Shown piece by piece: positions 7,742 to 15,461 of a DNA stretch of 49,228 nt. How positions within the stretch are numbered: position 1 is the stretch's first letter; each line of letters starts with the position of its first letter. The notes beneath the pieces were generated by a model. The model saw nothing but the letters and a program-made list of their open reading frames with translations, had not been told where the DNA came from and made no database searches. The position numbers and the translations under genes are program-made. Source of the DNA: Burkholderiaceae bacterium (GTDB lineage: Bacteria; Pseudomonadota; Gammaproteobacteria; Burkholderiales; Burkholderiaceae_C); NCBI GenBank assembly GCA_018780645.1, contig JADMJJ010000084.1, forward strand, positions 1 to 49,228. Direction: 5' to 3'.

Positions 7742-8893
7742 ATGTCTGAACCAAAGCCTGGCCCCTTCAACGCCCTGCCGGCCGCCGCACTGGCGCCCGC
7801 ACCGGGGGCGGAGCGTGCCGATTGGGCGGACATCGTGCAGCAACTCGGCGCCGAGATCGCCGGCCCGCTGAGCTCGGCGCTGGAGCGCATCCAGAACCTG
7901 ATCGTCACCGGCCAAATCGACCGCCAGAGCCTGCGCGCGCTGCGCGAGAGCGTGGCCAGTGCGCGCGAGGCCGGCATGGTGGGTCAGCAACTGGCACGGC
8001 TGGCCTCGGGGCGGCTGCAGCTGTCGCGCGAGCGCCTGCACCTGACCCAGATGCTGCGCAGCGTGCTCACCCACCGCGCCCGCGAGGCCCAGGCCCGCGG
8101 CATCCAGATTCGCCAGGTGCTCAAGCCGGCCGAGGTGATGGTCGACGGCTCCCTGCTGTTCGCCCTGCTCAACGCCCTGATGGACTGGGCGCTGGCCAGC
8201 ACCCACTCGCCGATCGAGATGCGGGTCGAATTCACCCCCTGGCCGGTGCGCGCCCGCCTGAGCTGCCGCTTTGCCCACCGCGCGATGGATGTGATGGACG
8301 AGCGCCAGCTTGATGCCGCAAGCGCCGGCCTGAACTCGCTGACCTGGCGCCTGGTCGAGCAGACCGCGCTGACCATGGGCCTGGTGCCGCAGCGCGAGGA
8401 CGACAGCGGCATCACCACCTTCTCGCTGGAGTTCCCCAGCACCATCACCTCGGAGCTGGAGAATCTGGACGACAAGATCGAGGTCGATCAGGACGACTTC
8501 GAGCCCTCGGCCAATTCCAAGCCGCTGGCCGGCAGCCATCTGCTGATCGTGGCCTCCAAGCGCGAGTTGCGCATGCAGGTGCAGGACGCGGTGCGTCATA
8601 TGGGCCTGATCATCGACCAGGTCGGTTCGATGGATGAGGCCATCTCCTTCTGCCAGGATGGCCTGCCGCATGGCATCGTGTTCGAGTCCGCGCTGCGCGG
8701 CGCCTCGTTCCAGGCGCTGTTCGACGAGTTGCGCAACGAGATTGCGGACTTCAGCTTCATCGAGATCCACAAGGACGGTCGCGGCACCCAGCTGTCCACC
8801 GCCAGCGTCGACGGTCTGGCCCATGTGGACATCCGCGCGCTGGACGACTCACTGCCGTCCATACTGCTGTTCGAGCTGTCCAAGAGCATGTAA
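7742..8893 (+). CDS. Degenerate histidine kinase-like / receiver-like protein
   Basis: A 383-residue soluble protein of unclear function. Residues about 25-110 form helices like a DHp dimerisation domain, but the H-box histidine is absent (QQLGAEIAGPLSSALERIQ). Residues about 115-235 resemble a HATPase-like fold without clear N and G boxes. From about 260 a receiver-like domain begins (GSHLLIVASKRELRMQVQDAV), yet the acidic pair is replaced by ASK and the phospho-Asp position reads IVFESALRG, with no Asp. It may be a non-catalytic partner or sensor. The start has a good ribosome site. Assignment is by pattern of folds only. Confidence 0.6.
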   Translation: MSEPKPGPFNALPAAALAPAPGAERADWADIVQQLGAEIAGPLSSALERIQNLIVTGQIDRQSLRALRESVASAREAGMVGQQLARLASGRLQLSRERLHLTQMLRSVLTHRAREAQARGIQIRQVLKPAEVMVDGSLLFALLNALMDWALASTHSPIEMRVEFTPWPVRARLSCRFAHRAMDVMDERQLDAASAGLNSLTWRLVEQTALTMGLVPQREDDSGITTFSLEFPSTITSELENLDDKIEVDQDDFEPSANSKPLAGSHLLIVASKRELRMQVQDAVRHMGLIIDQVGSMDEAISFCQDGLPHGIVFESALRGASFQALFDELRNEIADFSFIEIHKDGRGTQLSTASVDGLAHVDIRALDDSLPSILLFELSKSM

Positions 8894-8984
8894 GCGTGAT
8901 CTGCCGGGAACTCCGGCAAATCCCCAGGCTCTACCGGGCCCGGGCCGCCGGCGTACACTGCGGCTCGCTCACAGGTCACGCCCG

Positions 8985-9494
8985 ATGAAACTTCCCCGCT
9001 ACACCGCTCCCGCCCTGCTTGCCGCCGTTCTGGCGGTGGGCGCCACGTTGGCGTACCAGAGCGTCAACAGCCGCGAGACTGCGCCTGCGGTTGAGTACGT
9101 GCTGCTCGATGGCAGCAAGCTCAGCAGCCAGCAATGGCAGGGCAAGGTGATGCTGGTCAACTTCTGGGCCACAAGCTGCACCACCTGCGTGCGCGAGATG
9201 CCGCAGATCGTCGCCACGCACGAGAAGTTCAAGAGCCGGGGCTTCGATACCGTGGCCGTGGCGATGAGCTACGACCCGCCCGCCTTTGTGGCCAACTTTG
9301 CCGAGAGCCGCAAACTCCCCTTCGGCGTGGCCATAGACAACACCGGTGTCATCGCCAAGACCTTCGGCAAGGTGCAGCTGACGCCCACCACCCTGCTGAT
9401 CAACAAGCGCGGCGAAATCGTCAAGCGCTATGTCGGCGAGCCCGACTTCGCCGCCCTGCACGGCCTGGTGGAAAAGCTGCTCGCCGAGACCTGA
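8985..9494 (+). CDS. TlpA/ResA-like thiol-disulfide oxidoreductase
   Basis: A 169-residue membrane-anchored or exported thioredoxin-fold protein. It has an N-terminal hydrophobic segment (about residues 8-24), the redox motif NFWATSCTTCVREMP (C65, C68) and a KVQLTPTTLLINKRGEIV segment with the cis-Pro. It would reduce periplasmic disulfides, for example in cytochrome c maturation. The start at 8985 (MKLPRYT) fits the signal anchor; a longer frame from 8634 overlaps the previous gene. Its stop codon abuts the lipA stop on the other strand with no base between. Confidence 0.85.
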   Translation: MKLPRYTAPALLAAVLAVGATLAYQSVNSRETAPAVEYVLLDGSKLSSQQWQGKVMLVNFWATSCTTCVREMPQIVATHEKFKSRGFDTVAVAMSYDPPAFVANFAESRKLPFGVAIDNTGVIAKTFGKVQLTPTTLLINKRGEIVKRYVGEPDFAALHGLVEKLLAET

Positions 9495-10496
9495 TCAGGC
9501 CTTGGCTTCGGCGCCGGCCTTCAGCGTGTCATGCGCCTGCCGGTCGGCGTGGTAGCTGGAGCGCACCAGCGCCCCGACGGCGGCGTGGCTGAAGCCCATC
9601 TTGTAGGCCATGTCCTCGAACATCTTGAACACGTCCGGGTGCACATAGCGGCGCACCGGCAGGTGGTGGCCTGATGGCGCCAGATACTGGCCTATGGTCA
9701 GCATATCGATGCCGTGGGCGCGCATATCCCGCATCACCTGCAGGATTTCTTCGTCGGTCTCACCGAGGCCGACCATGATGCCGCTCTTGGTCGGCACGCC
9801 GGGCACGGCCTCCTTGAAGCGCTTCAGCAGATCCAGGCTGAACTGGTAGTCCGAGCCCGGGCGCGCTTCCTTGTACAGGCGCGGCGCGGTTTCCAGGTTG
9901 TGGTTCATCACATCGGGCGGGGCGGCCTTCAGGATGTCCAGCGCGCGGTCCATGCGGCCGCGGAAGTCGGGCACCAGCACTTCGATCTGGGTGGCGGGGC
10001 TCAGCTCGCGGACCTTGCGTATGCATTCGGCAAAATGGCCGGCGCCGCCATCGCGCAAATCGTCACGATCGACGCTGGTGATGACCACATACTTCAGCTT
10101 CAGCGCGGCAATCGTCTTGGCCAGGTTCTCGGGCTCGTTGACATCCAGCGGATCGGGCCGGCCGTGGCCGACATCGCAGAAGGGGCAGCGCCGCGTGCAC
10201 TTGTCACCCATGATCATGAAGGTGGCCGTGCCGCCGCCAAAGCACTCGCCGATATTCGGGCAGGAGGCCTCTTCGCAGACCGTGTGCAGCTTGTGCTCGC
10301 GCAGGATCTTCTTGATCTCGTAGAAGCGGGTGCTCGGCGAACCGGCCTTGACGCGAATCCAGTCGGGCTTCTTCAAGGTCTCGGCCGGCACGATCTTGAT
10401 CGGGATGCGCGCCGTCTTGGCCTGCGACTTCTGCTTGGCCGTGGCGTCATAGTCCGCTGCGGACTGGGACTCGAAGGTGATGTTTTCGCTTGTCAT
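9495..10496 (-). CDS. lipA: Lipoyl synthase
   Basis: A 333-residue radical-SAM enzyme that inserts two sulfurs into protein-bound octanoyl chains to make lipoate. It has the auxiliary cluster motif [12 protein letters not shown] (C74, C79, C85) and the radical-SAM motif CTRRCPFC (C100, C104, C107). Further hallmarks are VNHNLET-type [25 protein letters not shown] and the C-terminal VRSSYHAD with its conserved serine. It lies 16 bp downstream of lipB on the same strand and must be co-transcribed with it. Confidence 0.97.
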   Translation of the reverse strand: MTSENITFESQSAADYDATAKQKSQAKTARIPIKIVPAETLKKPDWIRVKAGSPSTRFYEIKKILREHKLHTVCEEASCPNIGECFGGGTATFMIMGDKCTRRCPFCDVGHGRPDPLDVNEPENLAKTIAALKLKYVVITSVDRDDLRDGGAGHFAECIRKVRELSPATQIEVLVPDFRGRMDRALDILKAAPPDVMNHNLETAPRLYKEARPGSDYQFSLDLLKRFKEAVPGVPTKSGIMVGLGETDEEILQVMRDMRAHGIDMLTIGQYLAPSGHHLPVRRYVHPDVFKMFEDMAYKMGFSHAAVGALVRSSYHADRQAHDTLKAGAEAKA

Positions 10497-10512
10497 GGGC
10501 CGACTCTGGCAG

Positions 10513-11181
10513 TTAGGGCCTCAGCTGGGCGGACAGCCGCTCACCGAAGCGCTGGGCCGCCGTGGCCCAGTCCGTGGAAACCCCGAGTGTAGCGAGGTCC
10601 ACCGTGGCCAGCCCTGCATAGCCGCAAGGGTTGATGTTGGAAAAGGGTTGCAGATCCATCGCCACATTCAGCGCCACGCCGTGATAGGCACAGTGCCGGC
10701 TGACCTTGATGCCTAAAGCGGCGATCTTGCCCAGGCCGCGGAACGGGTCGCGCGGGTCGGCCGGGCCGGTCAGCGCCGCGTGGCCACAGGGGTCGTCGAG
10801 TTTCACGTAAATGCCCGGCGCGCCGGCAACCCGATGGCCGGTGAGGCCGTAACCATCGAGCGTCTGTATCACCGCCGTTTCCAGCCGGTAGACGTACTCG
10901 CGCACATAGATGCCCAGCCGCGACAGGTCCACCAGCGGATAGGCCACCACCTGACCAGGCCCATGGTAGGTCACCTGGCCGCCGCGGTTGCTTTGCACGA
11001 TGGGGATGCCAGCCGGGTTCAGGACATGGTCGGCCTTGCCGGCAAGGCCCTGGGTGTAGACCGGCGGGTGCTCGGCGAGCCAGAGTTCGTCTTCGGTGTC
11101 GGGCGTGCGGGCGGCTGTGAAGGCGCGCATCGCATCAAAGGTGGCCGCGTAGTCTGCCGGGCCCAGGGTTTTGATCAGCAT
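10513..11181 (-). CDS. lipB: Octanoyl-[ACP]:protein N-octanoyltransferase
   Basis: A 222-residue transferase that moves octanoate from ACP to lipoyl domains, the step before LipA. Landmarks are [17 protein letters not shown], the catalytic lysine in [10 protein letters not shown] (K152) and the catalytic cysteine in INPCGYAG (C186). The gene normally follows ybeD, but here a Sel1 gene on the opposite strand separates them. TAGCAT on the minus strand (11193-11188), six bases before the ATG, could be its own -10. Confidence 0.96.
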   Translation of the reverse strand: MLIKTLGPADYAATFDAMRAFTAARTPDTEDELWLAEHPPVYTQGLAGKADHVLNPAGIPIVQSNRGGQVTYHGPGQVVAYPLVDLSRLGIYVREYVYRLETAVIQTLDGYGLTGHRVAGAPGIYVKLDDPCGHAALTGPADPRDPFRGLGKIAALGIKVSRHCAYHGVALNVAMDLQPFSNINPCGYAGLATVDLATLGVSTDWATAAQRFGERLSAQLRP

Positions 11182-11187
11182 GCGCAG

Positions 11188-11193
11188 ATGCTA
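11188..11193 (-). promoter_or_regulatory. -10-like element of lipB, possible leaderless start
   Basis: TAGCAT on the minus strand lies six bases before the lipB ATG. No good -35 or Shine-Dalgarno was seen. A separate promoter is needed because the upstream neighbour is on the opposite strand. Confidence 0.3.
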
Positions 11194-11292
11194 ATCGCGC
11201 TGCCGATCACCCGGCCGTGATACAGGGCAAGCCAATCTGTAGTACGGTGGCTTTGTGCCCCGGTGATGTCGCCGGGCCGAGCAGGAACCCCC

Positions 11293-11952
11293 ATGCGACC
11301 GACCCATTTCCACCGCGGCCTCTGGCTTGCCCTCGTTGTGGCCTTGAGCCCAGCCCAGGCCAACGACTCCCCGCCGATCGATCAGGCCATCGCCGCCTAC
11401 GCCACCGGCGATCTGGCAACGGCGCTGGAAGGCTTCGAACGCCTTTCCAAGCAGGGTGAACCGCTGGCCGATTACAACCTGGCGATGATGCATCTGCGCG
11501 CCGAGACGCCCAAGCCCGATGTCCACGAGGCCCTGCGCCTGTTGCAACGCGCGGCGCGCAAGAATCTGGTGGTGGCCCAGCTGAGCCTGGGGCAGCTCTA
11601 TGAGCAGGGGCTGCTCGGCAAGCCCGACCAGGTACAGGCCGTGCGCTGGTTCACCCTGGCCGCGACGGCCGGCAATGTGGATGCCCAACTGGCCCTGGCC
11701 ACCGCCCACTTTCTCGGCCGGGGTGTGGCCAAGGACATGGGCAAGGCCGCCCGCTGGTACCGCGAGGCGGCCAAGGGCGGCGATGTGGGGGCGCAGTACA
11801 TCCTGGCCTCCATGTACGAGCATGGGCGCGGCGTCGGCAGAGACCTGCGCCTGGCTCGCTACTGGTACGACGCGGCCGCCCGCAATGGCGACGAGGCCGC
11901 GCCTGCCAAGCTGAAGGAGCTGGATGCCAGGTTGGCCGAAACGCCGACGTGA
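11293..11952 (+). CDS. Exported Sel1-repeat protein
   Basis: A 219-residue protein with a signal peptide (cleavage after SPAQA) and about four Sel1/TPR-like repeats. Each repeat shows the A-x-x-x-L-G/A pattern with YxxG, for example AQLSLGQLYEQGLLG, AQLALATAHFLGRGV and AQYILASMYEHGRGV. Such proteins act as protein-binding scaffolds in the periplasm or outer membrane. The ATG at 11293 is chosen because AGGAA lies six bases upstream and the signal peptide begins there; an upstream ATG at 11263 is unlikely. It is the only plus-strand gene in the lipA-hemJ block. Confidence 0.85.
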   Translation: MRPTHFHRGLWLALVVALSPAQANDSPPIDQAIAAYATGDLATALEGFERLSKQGEPLADYNLAMMHLRAETPKPDVHEALRLLQRAARKNLVVAQLSLGQLYEQGLLGKPDQVQAVRWFTLAATAGNVDAQLALATAHFLGRGVAKDMGKAARWYREAAKGGDVGAQYILASMYEHGRGVGRDLRLARYWYDAAARNGDEAAPAKLKELDARLAETPT

Positions 11953-11971
11953 GCGCCAACCTGAAGCACGA

Positions 11972-12256
11972 TCACAAGACGATCTTCACCATTGGGTGGG
12001 TGGACAGGGTCCGGTAGAACTCGTCCAGCTGCTCGCGACTGGTGGCCGTGATGGTCACCGTCAGCCCCATGTACTTGCCGCCCGAGCTGGGACGGCGCTC
12101 GATGGTGGCGGCGTCGAACTCGGGGTCGAACATCAGAGCCAAGTCGGCGATGACCTGGGCAAAGCTTTCCACGTTCGCGCCCATCACCTTGATGGGGAAG
12201 CGCGACGGGTACTCGATCAGCGATTGCTCGGGAGGAATGTCCATGCTTGTATTCAT
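11972..12256 (-). CDS. ybeD: YbeD family (DUF493) protein
   Basis: A 94-residue member of the YbeD/DUF493 family, a small ferredoxin-like fold of unknown function usually beside lipB. Recognisable segments are LIEYPSRFPIKVMG at the start and RREQLDEFYRTLSTHPMVKIVL-like sequence at the end. It follows dat by 30 bp on the same strand. A second in-frame ATG four codons in is an alternative start. Confidence 0.9.
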   Translation of the reverse strand: MNTSMDIPPEQSLIEYPSRFPIKVMGANVESFAQVIADLALMFDPEFDAATIERRPSSGGKYMGLTVTITATSREQLDEFYRTLSTHPMVKIVL

Positions 12257-12286
12257 GCCGGATAGATGGGGCTCACCCCCGGTATT

Positions 12287-13165
12287 TCAAATCGACTGCA
12301 GCCGCTTGGCCCCTTGATAGGCCTCATAGAGCTTGGCATAGACCGGCCCGGGCTTGCCGCGCAGCGCACCATGGCCGACACCCTCGCCGTCCAGCGTGGT
12401 GACGGCCAGCACTTCCTTGGTGGCCGAGCTGAGGATGACCTCGTCGGCGGCAAACAGCTCGGCCTCGGAGATCGGGCGCAGGTTGTAGGCCACGCCGACC
12501 TCCTCGCACAGCTCGCGCAGCAACTCGACACGTATGCCCTCCAGCACCTGCTCGCTCTTGGGCACACCCAGCAGCGCGCCCTCCTTGACGATCCAGACGT
12601 TGGACGCCGAGGCCTCGGTCAGGAAGCCCTCGCGCAGCATGATGGTCTCCACCGCGCCCTGGTCGGCCGAGATCTGGCGCGCCAGCACATTGCCCAGCAG
12701 CGAGGTGCTCTTGATATCGCCGCGCTCCCAGCGGAAGTCGCGGGCGCTGACACAGGCCACGCCGTGGTGGCGCTGCTCGGCCGGCACCGCGCGCTGTGCA
12801 TTGCTGTACGAGAACACGGTGGGCTTCAGGTCCTTGGGCATCACATGATCGCGCGGCGCCACGCCACGGGTGACCTGGATGTACCACCATTGGTCCCCGT
12901 TCGCCAGGCGCGACACCAGCTCGCGGCCCAGGGCCAGCCATTGCTCCCGCGACATCGGGTTCGGTATGCGCAGCTTGGCCAGGCTGCGCTCGAGCCGGGC
13001 GATGTGCTCGTCGAAGCGGAACATGCGCCCGCCATAGACGGGAATCATCTCGTAGGCGCCATCGCCAAAGATGAAGCCGCGGTCCATCGGCGAGATACGT
13101 GCCTCGGCCAGGGGCGTGAAGGCCCCGTTCAGGTAGCAGGCAATATCGGGCAGCGCGTTCATCAT
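12287..13165 (-). CDS. dat: D-amino-acid aminotransferase (class IV PLP enzyme)
   Basis: A 292-residue fold-type IV aminotransferase. The PLP lysine is in GDIKSTSLLGN (K152), the phosphate-binding EGFLTEASASNVWIV is intact, and the N-terminal DRGFIFGDGAYEMIPVYGG is typical of D-alanine aminotransferases. It would exchange D-alanine and D-glutamate for peptidoglycan, which fits its place next to dacA. A branched-chain or aminodeoxychorismate role is less likely by neighbourhood. Start is one of two adjacent ATG codons at 13165 and 13162. Confidence 0.88.
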   Translation of the reverse strand: MMNALPDIACYLNGAFTPLAEARISPMDRGFIFGDGAYEMIPVYGGRMFRFDEHIARLERSLAKLRIPNPMSREQWLALGRELVSRLANGDQWWYIQVTRGVAPRDHVMPKDLKPTVFSYSNAQRAVPAEQRHHGVACVSARDFRWERGDIKSTSLLGNVLARQISADQGAVETIMLREGFLTEASASNVWIVKEGALLGVPKSEQVLEGIRVELLRELCEEVGVAYNLRPISEAELFAADEVILSSATKEVLAVTTLDGEGVGHGALRGKPGPVYAKLYEAYQGAKRLQSI

Positions 13166-13213
13166 CAGCTTCTCCTCGTCGAGTCGCCTAGCTTACGCCT
13201 GCCAGCGCCACCA

Positions 13214-14359
13214 TCACTTGATCCAGAGCCGGATCGAGTCCCAGGCCCGGCCGAAGATGCCCGCCACCGGCACCGGCTCCAGCACCACCAGGGGCACATC
13301 GGCCACCGGCGCGCCGGCACTGGTCGTGACCTTCAGCGTGCCGACGCGCTGACCCTTGTTCAGCGGCGCGACCAGCGGGTCGGTGCGCTCGATCTTGGTC
13401 TGCAGCTTGCCGCCCTCGCCCTTGGGCACGGCCACGAACACGGCGCCCTCGGCACCCAGCTTGGCCTGGTTGACGACACCCTTCCAGACCTGGCCGGTGC
13501 TGACGCTCTGGCCGGCCTCGAACAGGCGCACCGCGTCAAAGGCCTGGTAGCCCCAGTTCAAGAGCTTCTGGCTCTCGCTGGCGCGGGCCTCGCGCGAGTC
13601 GGTGCCCAGCACGATGCTCAAAAGGCGGCGCTTGCCGTTGGGGAAATCACGCTGCGCACTGGCCACCAGGCAGTAGCCGGCGGCGTCGGTGTAGCCGGTC
13701 TTCATGCCATCGACCGTGGGGTCGCGGCGCAGCAGCATATTGCGGTTGTCCTGGCGGATCTTGTTGAAAGTGAAGTCCTTGACCGAGTAATAGGGGTAGT
13801 ACTCGGGGAAGTCGCGAATGATGTGCGCGGCCACCACCGACAGATCACGCGCCGAGGTCTTGTGGCCCGGCTCGCTCATGCCCTCGACGTTCTTGAACGC
13901 GGTGTTCTTCAGGCCCCAGGCCTGGGCCTGGCGGTTCATCATCGCGACGAACTGCTCGACCGTGCCGCCCACACCCTCTGCCAGCGCCACCGAGGCGTCA
14001 TTGCCCGACTGCACGATCATGCCGCGCAGCAGTTCATCGACCTTGGGCCGCATCGTCGTGTCGATGAACATCACCGAGGCGCCGCCCTTGCGGGCATCCC
14101 AGGCGCGCTGCGACACGGCCAGGGTGCCGTCCAAGGTCAGCTTCTTCTCGCGCAGTGCCTGAAAGACGATATAGGCCGTCATCAGCTTGGTCAGCGAGGC
14201 CGGGTCGGTCGGAGTGTCGGCATCGCGCTCGGCCAGCACCTGGTTGGAGGTCATGTCCAGCAGCAGGTACTGGCGCGCCGCGACTTCGGGCGGCTGGGGG
14301 GCCTGGGCAGCAACGACGGAGCTGGCCACGGCCAGCACAAAGGGAATCAGTGATTTCAT
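13214..14359 (-). CDS. dacA: D-alanyl-D-alanine carboxypeptidase (PBP5/6 type)
   Basis: A 381-residue low-mass penicillin-binding protein that trims the terminal D-Ala of peptidoglycan stem peptides in the periplasm. It has a signal peptide (MKSLIPFVLAVASSVVAAQA), the SLTK nucleophile motif (S55-K58), SGN (S118) and KTG (K220-G222). The C-terminal domain and an amphipathic end (FGRAWDSIRLWIK) fit membrane anchoring as in PBP5. It starts the dacA-dat-ybeD run. Confidence 0.95.
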   Translation of the reverse strand: MKSLIPFVLAVASSVVAAQAPQPPEVAARQYLLLDMTSNQVLAERDADTPTDPASLTKLMTAYIVFQALREKKLTLDGTLAVSQRAWDARKGGASVMFIDTTMRPKVDELLRGMIVQSGNDASVALAEGVGGTVEQFVAMMNRQAQAWGLKNTAFKNVEGMSEPGHKTSARDLSVVAAHIIRDFPEYYPYYSVKDFTFNKIRQDNRNMLLRRDPTVDGMKTGYTDAAGYCLVASAQRDFPNGKRRLLSIVLGTDSREARASESQKLLNWGYQAFDAVRLFEAGQSVSTGQVWKGVVNQAKLGAEGAVFVAVPKGEGGKLQTKIERTDPLVAPLNKGQRVGTLKVTTSAGAPVADVPLVVLEPVPVAGIFGRAWDSIRLWIK

Positions 14360-14419
14360 CGGGGGATCAACAACAAGGGAGTCAGCCAGAGTCCTGGCAG
14401 GAAAAAGAGTTCAGTCCGA

Positions 14420-15037
14420 TCAGCCGCCAGCAAAGGCGCGAAGCACCAGGTTCTTCAGCAGCGGCAGCTGCCCGTGGAAGAAATGGCCCACACCGGGCAC
14501 GACGGTGATGGGCAGCACCTGCGGGCGTGCCCAGTCCAGCACCGCCTGCAGGGGCACCACATCGTCGGCCTCGCCATGGATCACCACGGTGTCGGCCGGC
14601 ACGGCAGCGGTGTCGAAACGGCTGGTCGCCGGGCCCACCAGCAGCAGGCGCTCCGCACGCTCGCCCTCCGGCAGGCGCAACGCCGCCTGCGATGCCACAT
14701 AGCCACCGAAGGAGAAGCCGGCCAGCAGCAGGGGCAGGCCGGGTTCACGCAGCGCGGCGATCACGGCCAGTGCATCGTCGATCTCGCCCCGGCCCTCGTC
14801 CCACACGCCTTGTGATTGGCCGATACCACGGAAGTTGAAGCGAACCGCGCGATAACCCAGTTGCACAAAGGCGCGGGCGACGGTCTGCACGACCTTGTTG
14901 TCCAAGGTGCCACCCTGCACCGGATTCGGGTGGCAGATCACCACCACGCCACGCGGCGCATCAAGCGGGCCGTCCACCGCGCATTGAATCTCGCCGGCAG
15001 GGCCGGCAATCAGCAGAGCTTTGGTTTGTGAGTTCAC
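14420..15037 (-). CDS. Alpha/beta-hydrolase
   Basis: A 205-residue cytoplasmic hydrolase of the small 'dienelactone-hydrolase-like' type. The nucleophile elbow is GFSFGG (S109), the oxyanion loop HPNPVQGGTLDNKV is characteristic of this subfamily, and the late GVGHFFHG supplies the catalytic histidine. The aspartate is probably in HGEADDVVPL. Substrate unknown. It starts 12 bp after the ferredoxin gene and probably shares its transcript. Confidence 0.85.
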   Translation of the reverse strand: MNSQTKALLIAGPAGEIQCAVDGPLDAPRGVVVICHPNPVQGGTLDNKVVQTVARAFVQLGYRAVRFNFRGIGQSQGVWDEGRGEIDDALAVIAALREPGLPLLLAGFSFGGYVASQAALRLPEGERAERLLLVGPATSRFDTAAVPADTVVIHGEADDVVPLQAVLDWARPQVLPITVVPGVGHFFHGQLPLLKNLVLRAFAGG

Positions 15038-15049
15038 TGGCGGCCGGGC

Positions 15050-15376
15050 TCAGCGGCCCACATTCGGTGGCAGGACCAGGCGCTCGACCACCTCGCCGCC
15101 GATCAGGTGCTTGTCGACGATCTCGTCGATGTCGCTGTTGTCGACAAAGGTGTACCAGGTTTCTTCCGGATAGATCACCGCCACCGGGCCGCCGGCGCAG
15201 CGGTCCAGGCACCCGGCCTTGTTGACGCGCACCTGGCCGACGCCGGACAGGCCCGCCGCCTTGATGCGTGACTTGCAGTGGTTGAACGCTTCCTGCGCAC
15301 CATGCTGGGCGCAGGCGTTCTCGCCGCTATCGCGCTGGTTGAGGCAGAAAAAGATGTGGCGCTGGTAATAACTCAT
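15050..15376 (-). CDS. Thioredoxin-like [2Fe-2S] ferredoxin
   Basis: A 108-residue protein of the NuoE/shethna-like ferredoxin fold, starting YYQRHIFFCLNQR. Cysteines at 11, 22, 56 and 60 (CxxxC in GCLDRCAGG) are the likely cluster ligands, with an additional C34. It would carry electrons, partner unknown. The start at 15376 is chosen because the family begins there; the upstream 37 codons in frame are repeat DNA. TACAAT lies six bases before the ATG. Confidence 0.88.
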   Translation of the reverse strand: MSYYQRHIFFCLNQRDSGENACAQHGAQEAFNHCKSRIKAAGLSGVGQVRVNKAGCLDRCAGGPVAVIYPEETWYTFVDNSDIDEIVDKHLIGGEVVERLVLPPNVGR

Positions 15377-15382
15377 GGCCGG

Positions 15383-15388
15383 ATTGTA
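15383..15388 (-). promoter_or_regulatory. -10 element of the ferredoxin gene, possible leaderless start
   Basis: The minus strand reads TACAAT, one base off TATAAT, then six bases, then the ATG. No Shine-Dalgarno is present. The -35 zone is filled by a tandem GC-rich repeat. Confidence 0.5.
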
Positions 15389-15394
15389 GGCAGT

Positions 15395-15439
15395 GCGCTG
15401 CGCGCACGGGCGCTGCGCGCACGGGCGCCGCGCGCACCG
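15395..15439. repeat. Tandem repeat, three 15-bp units
   Basis: The unit GCGCTGCGCGCACGG occurs at 15395-15409 and 15410-15424, then a third copy at 15425-15439 with two changes. Each unit contains a palindromic TGCGCGCA core (changed in copy 3). The array sits directly upstream of the ferredoxin -10, covering the -35 region. Confidence 0.85.
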
Positions 15440-15461
15440 GTATCCAAAGGCATCTGGCGGC

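Noticed and set aside
12266-14353. 695-residue plus-strand frame
   Set aside because: Antisense to dat and dacA, which carry complete catalytic motifs; no family-like sequence on this strand.
15395-15439. Tandem repeat as a CRISPR array
   Set aside because: Units are directly adjacent with no spacers, only 15 bp long, and no cas genes occur.
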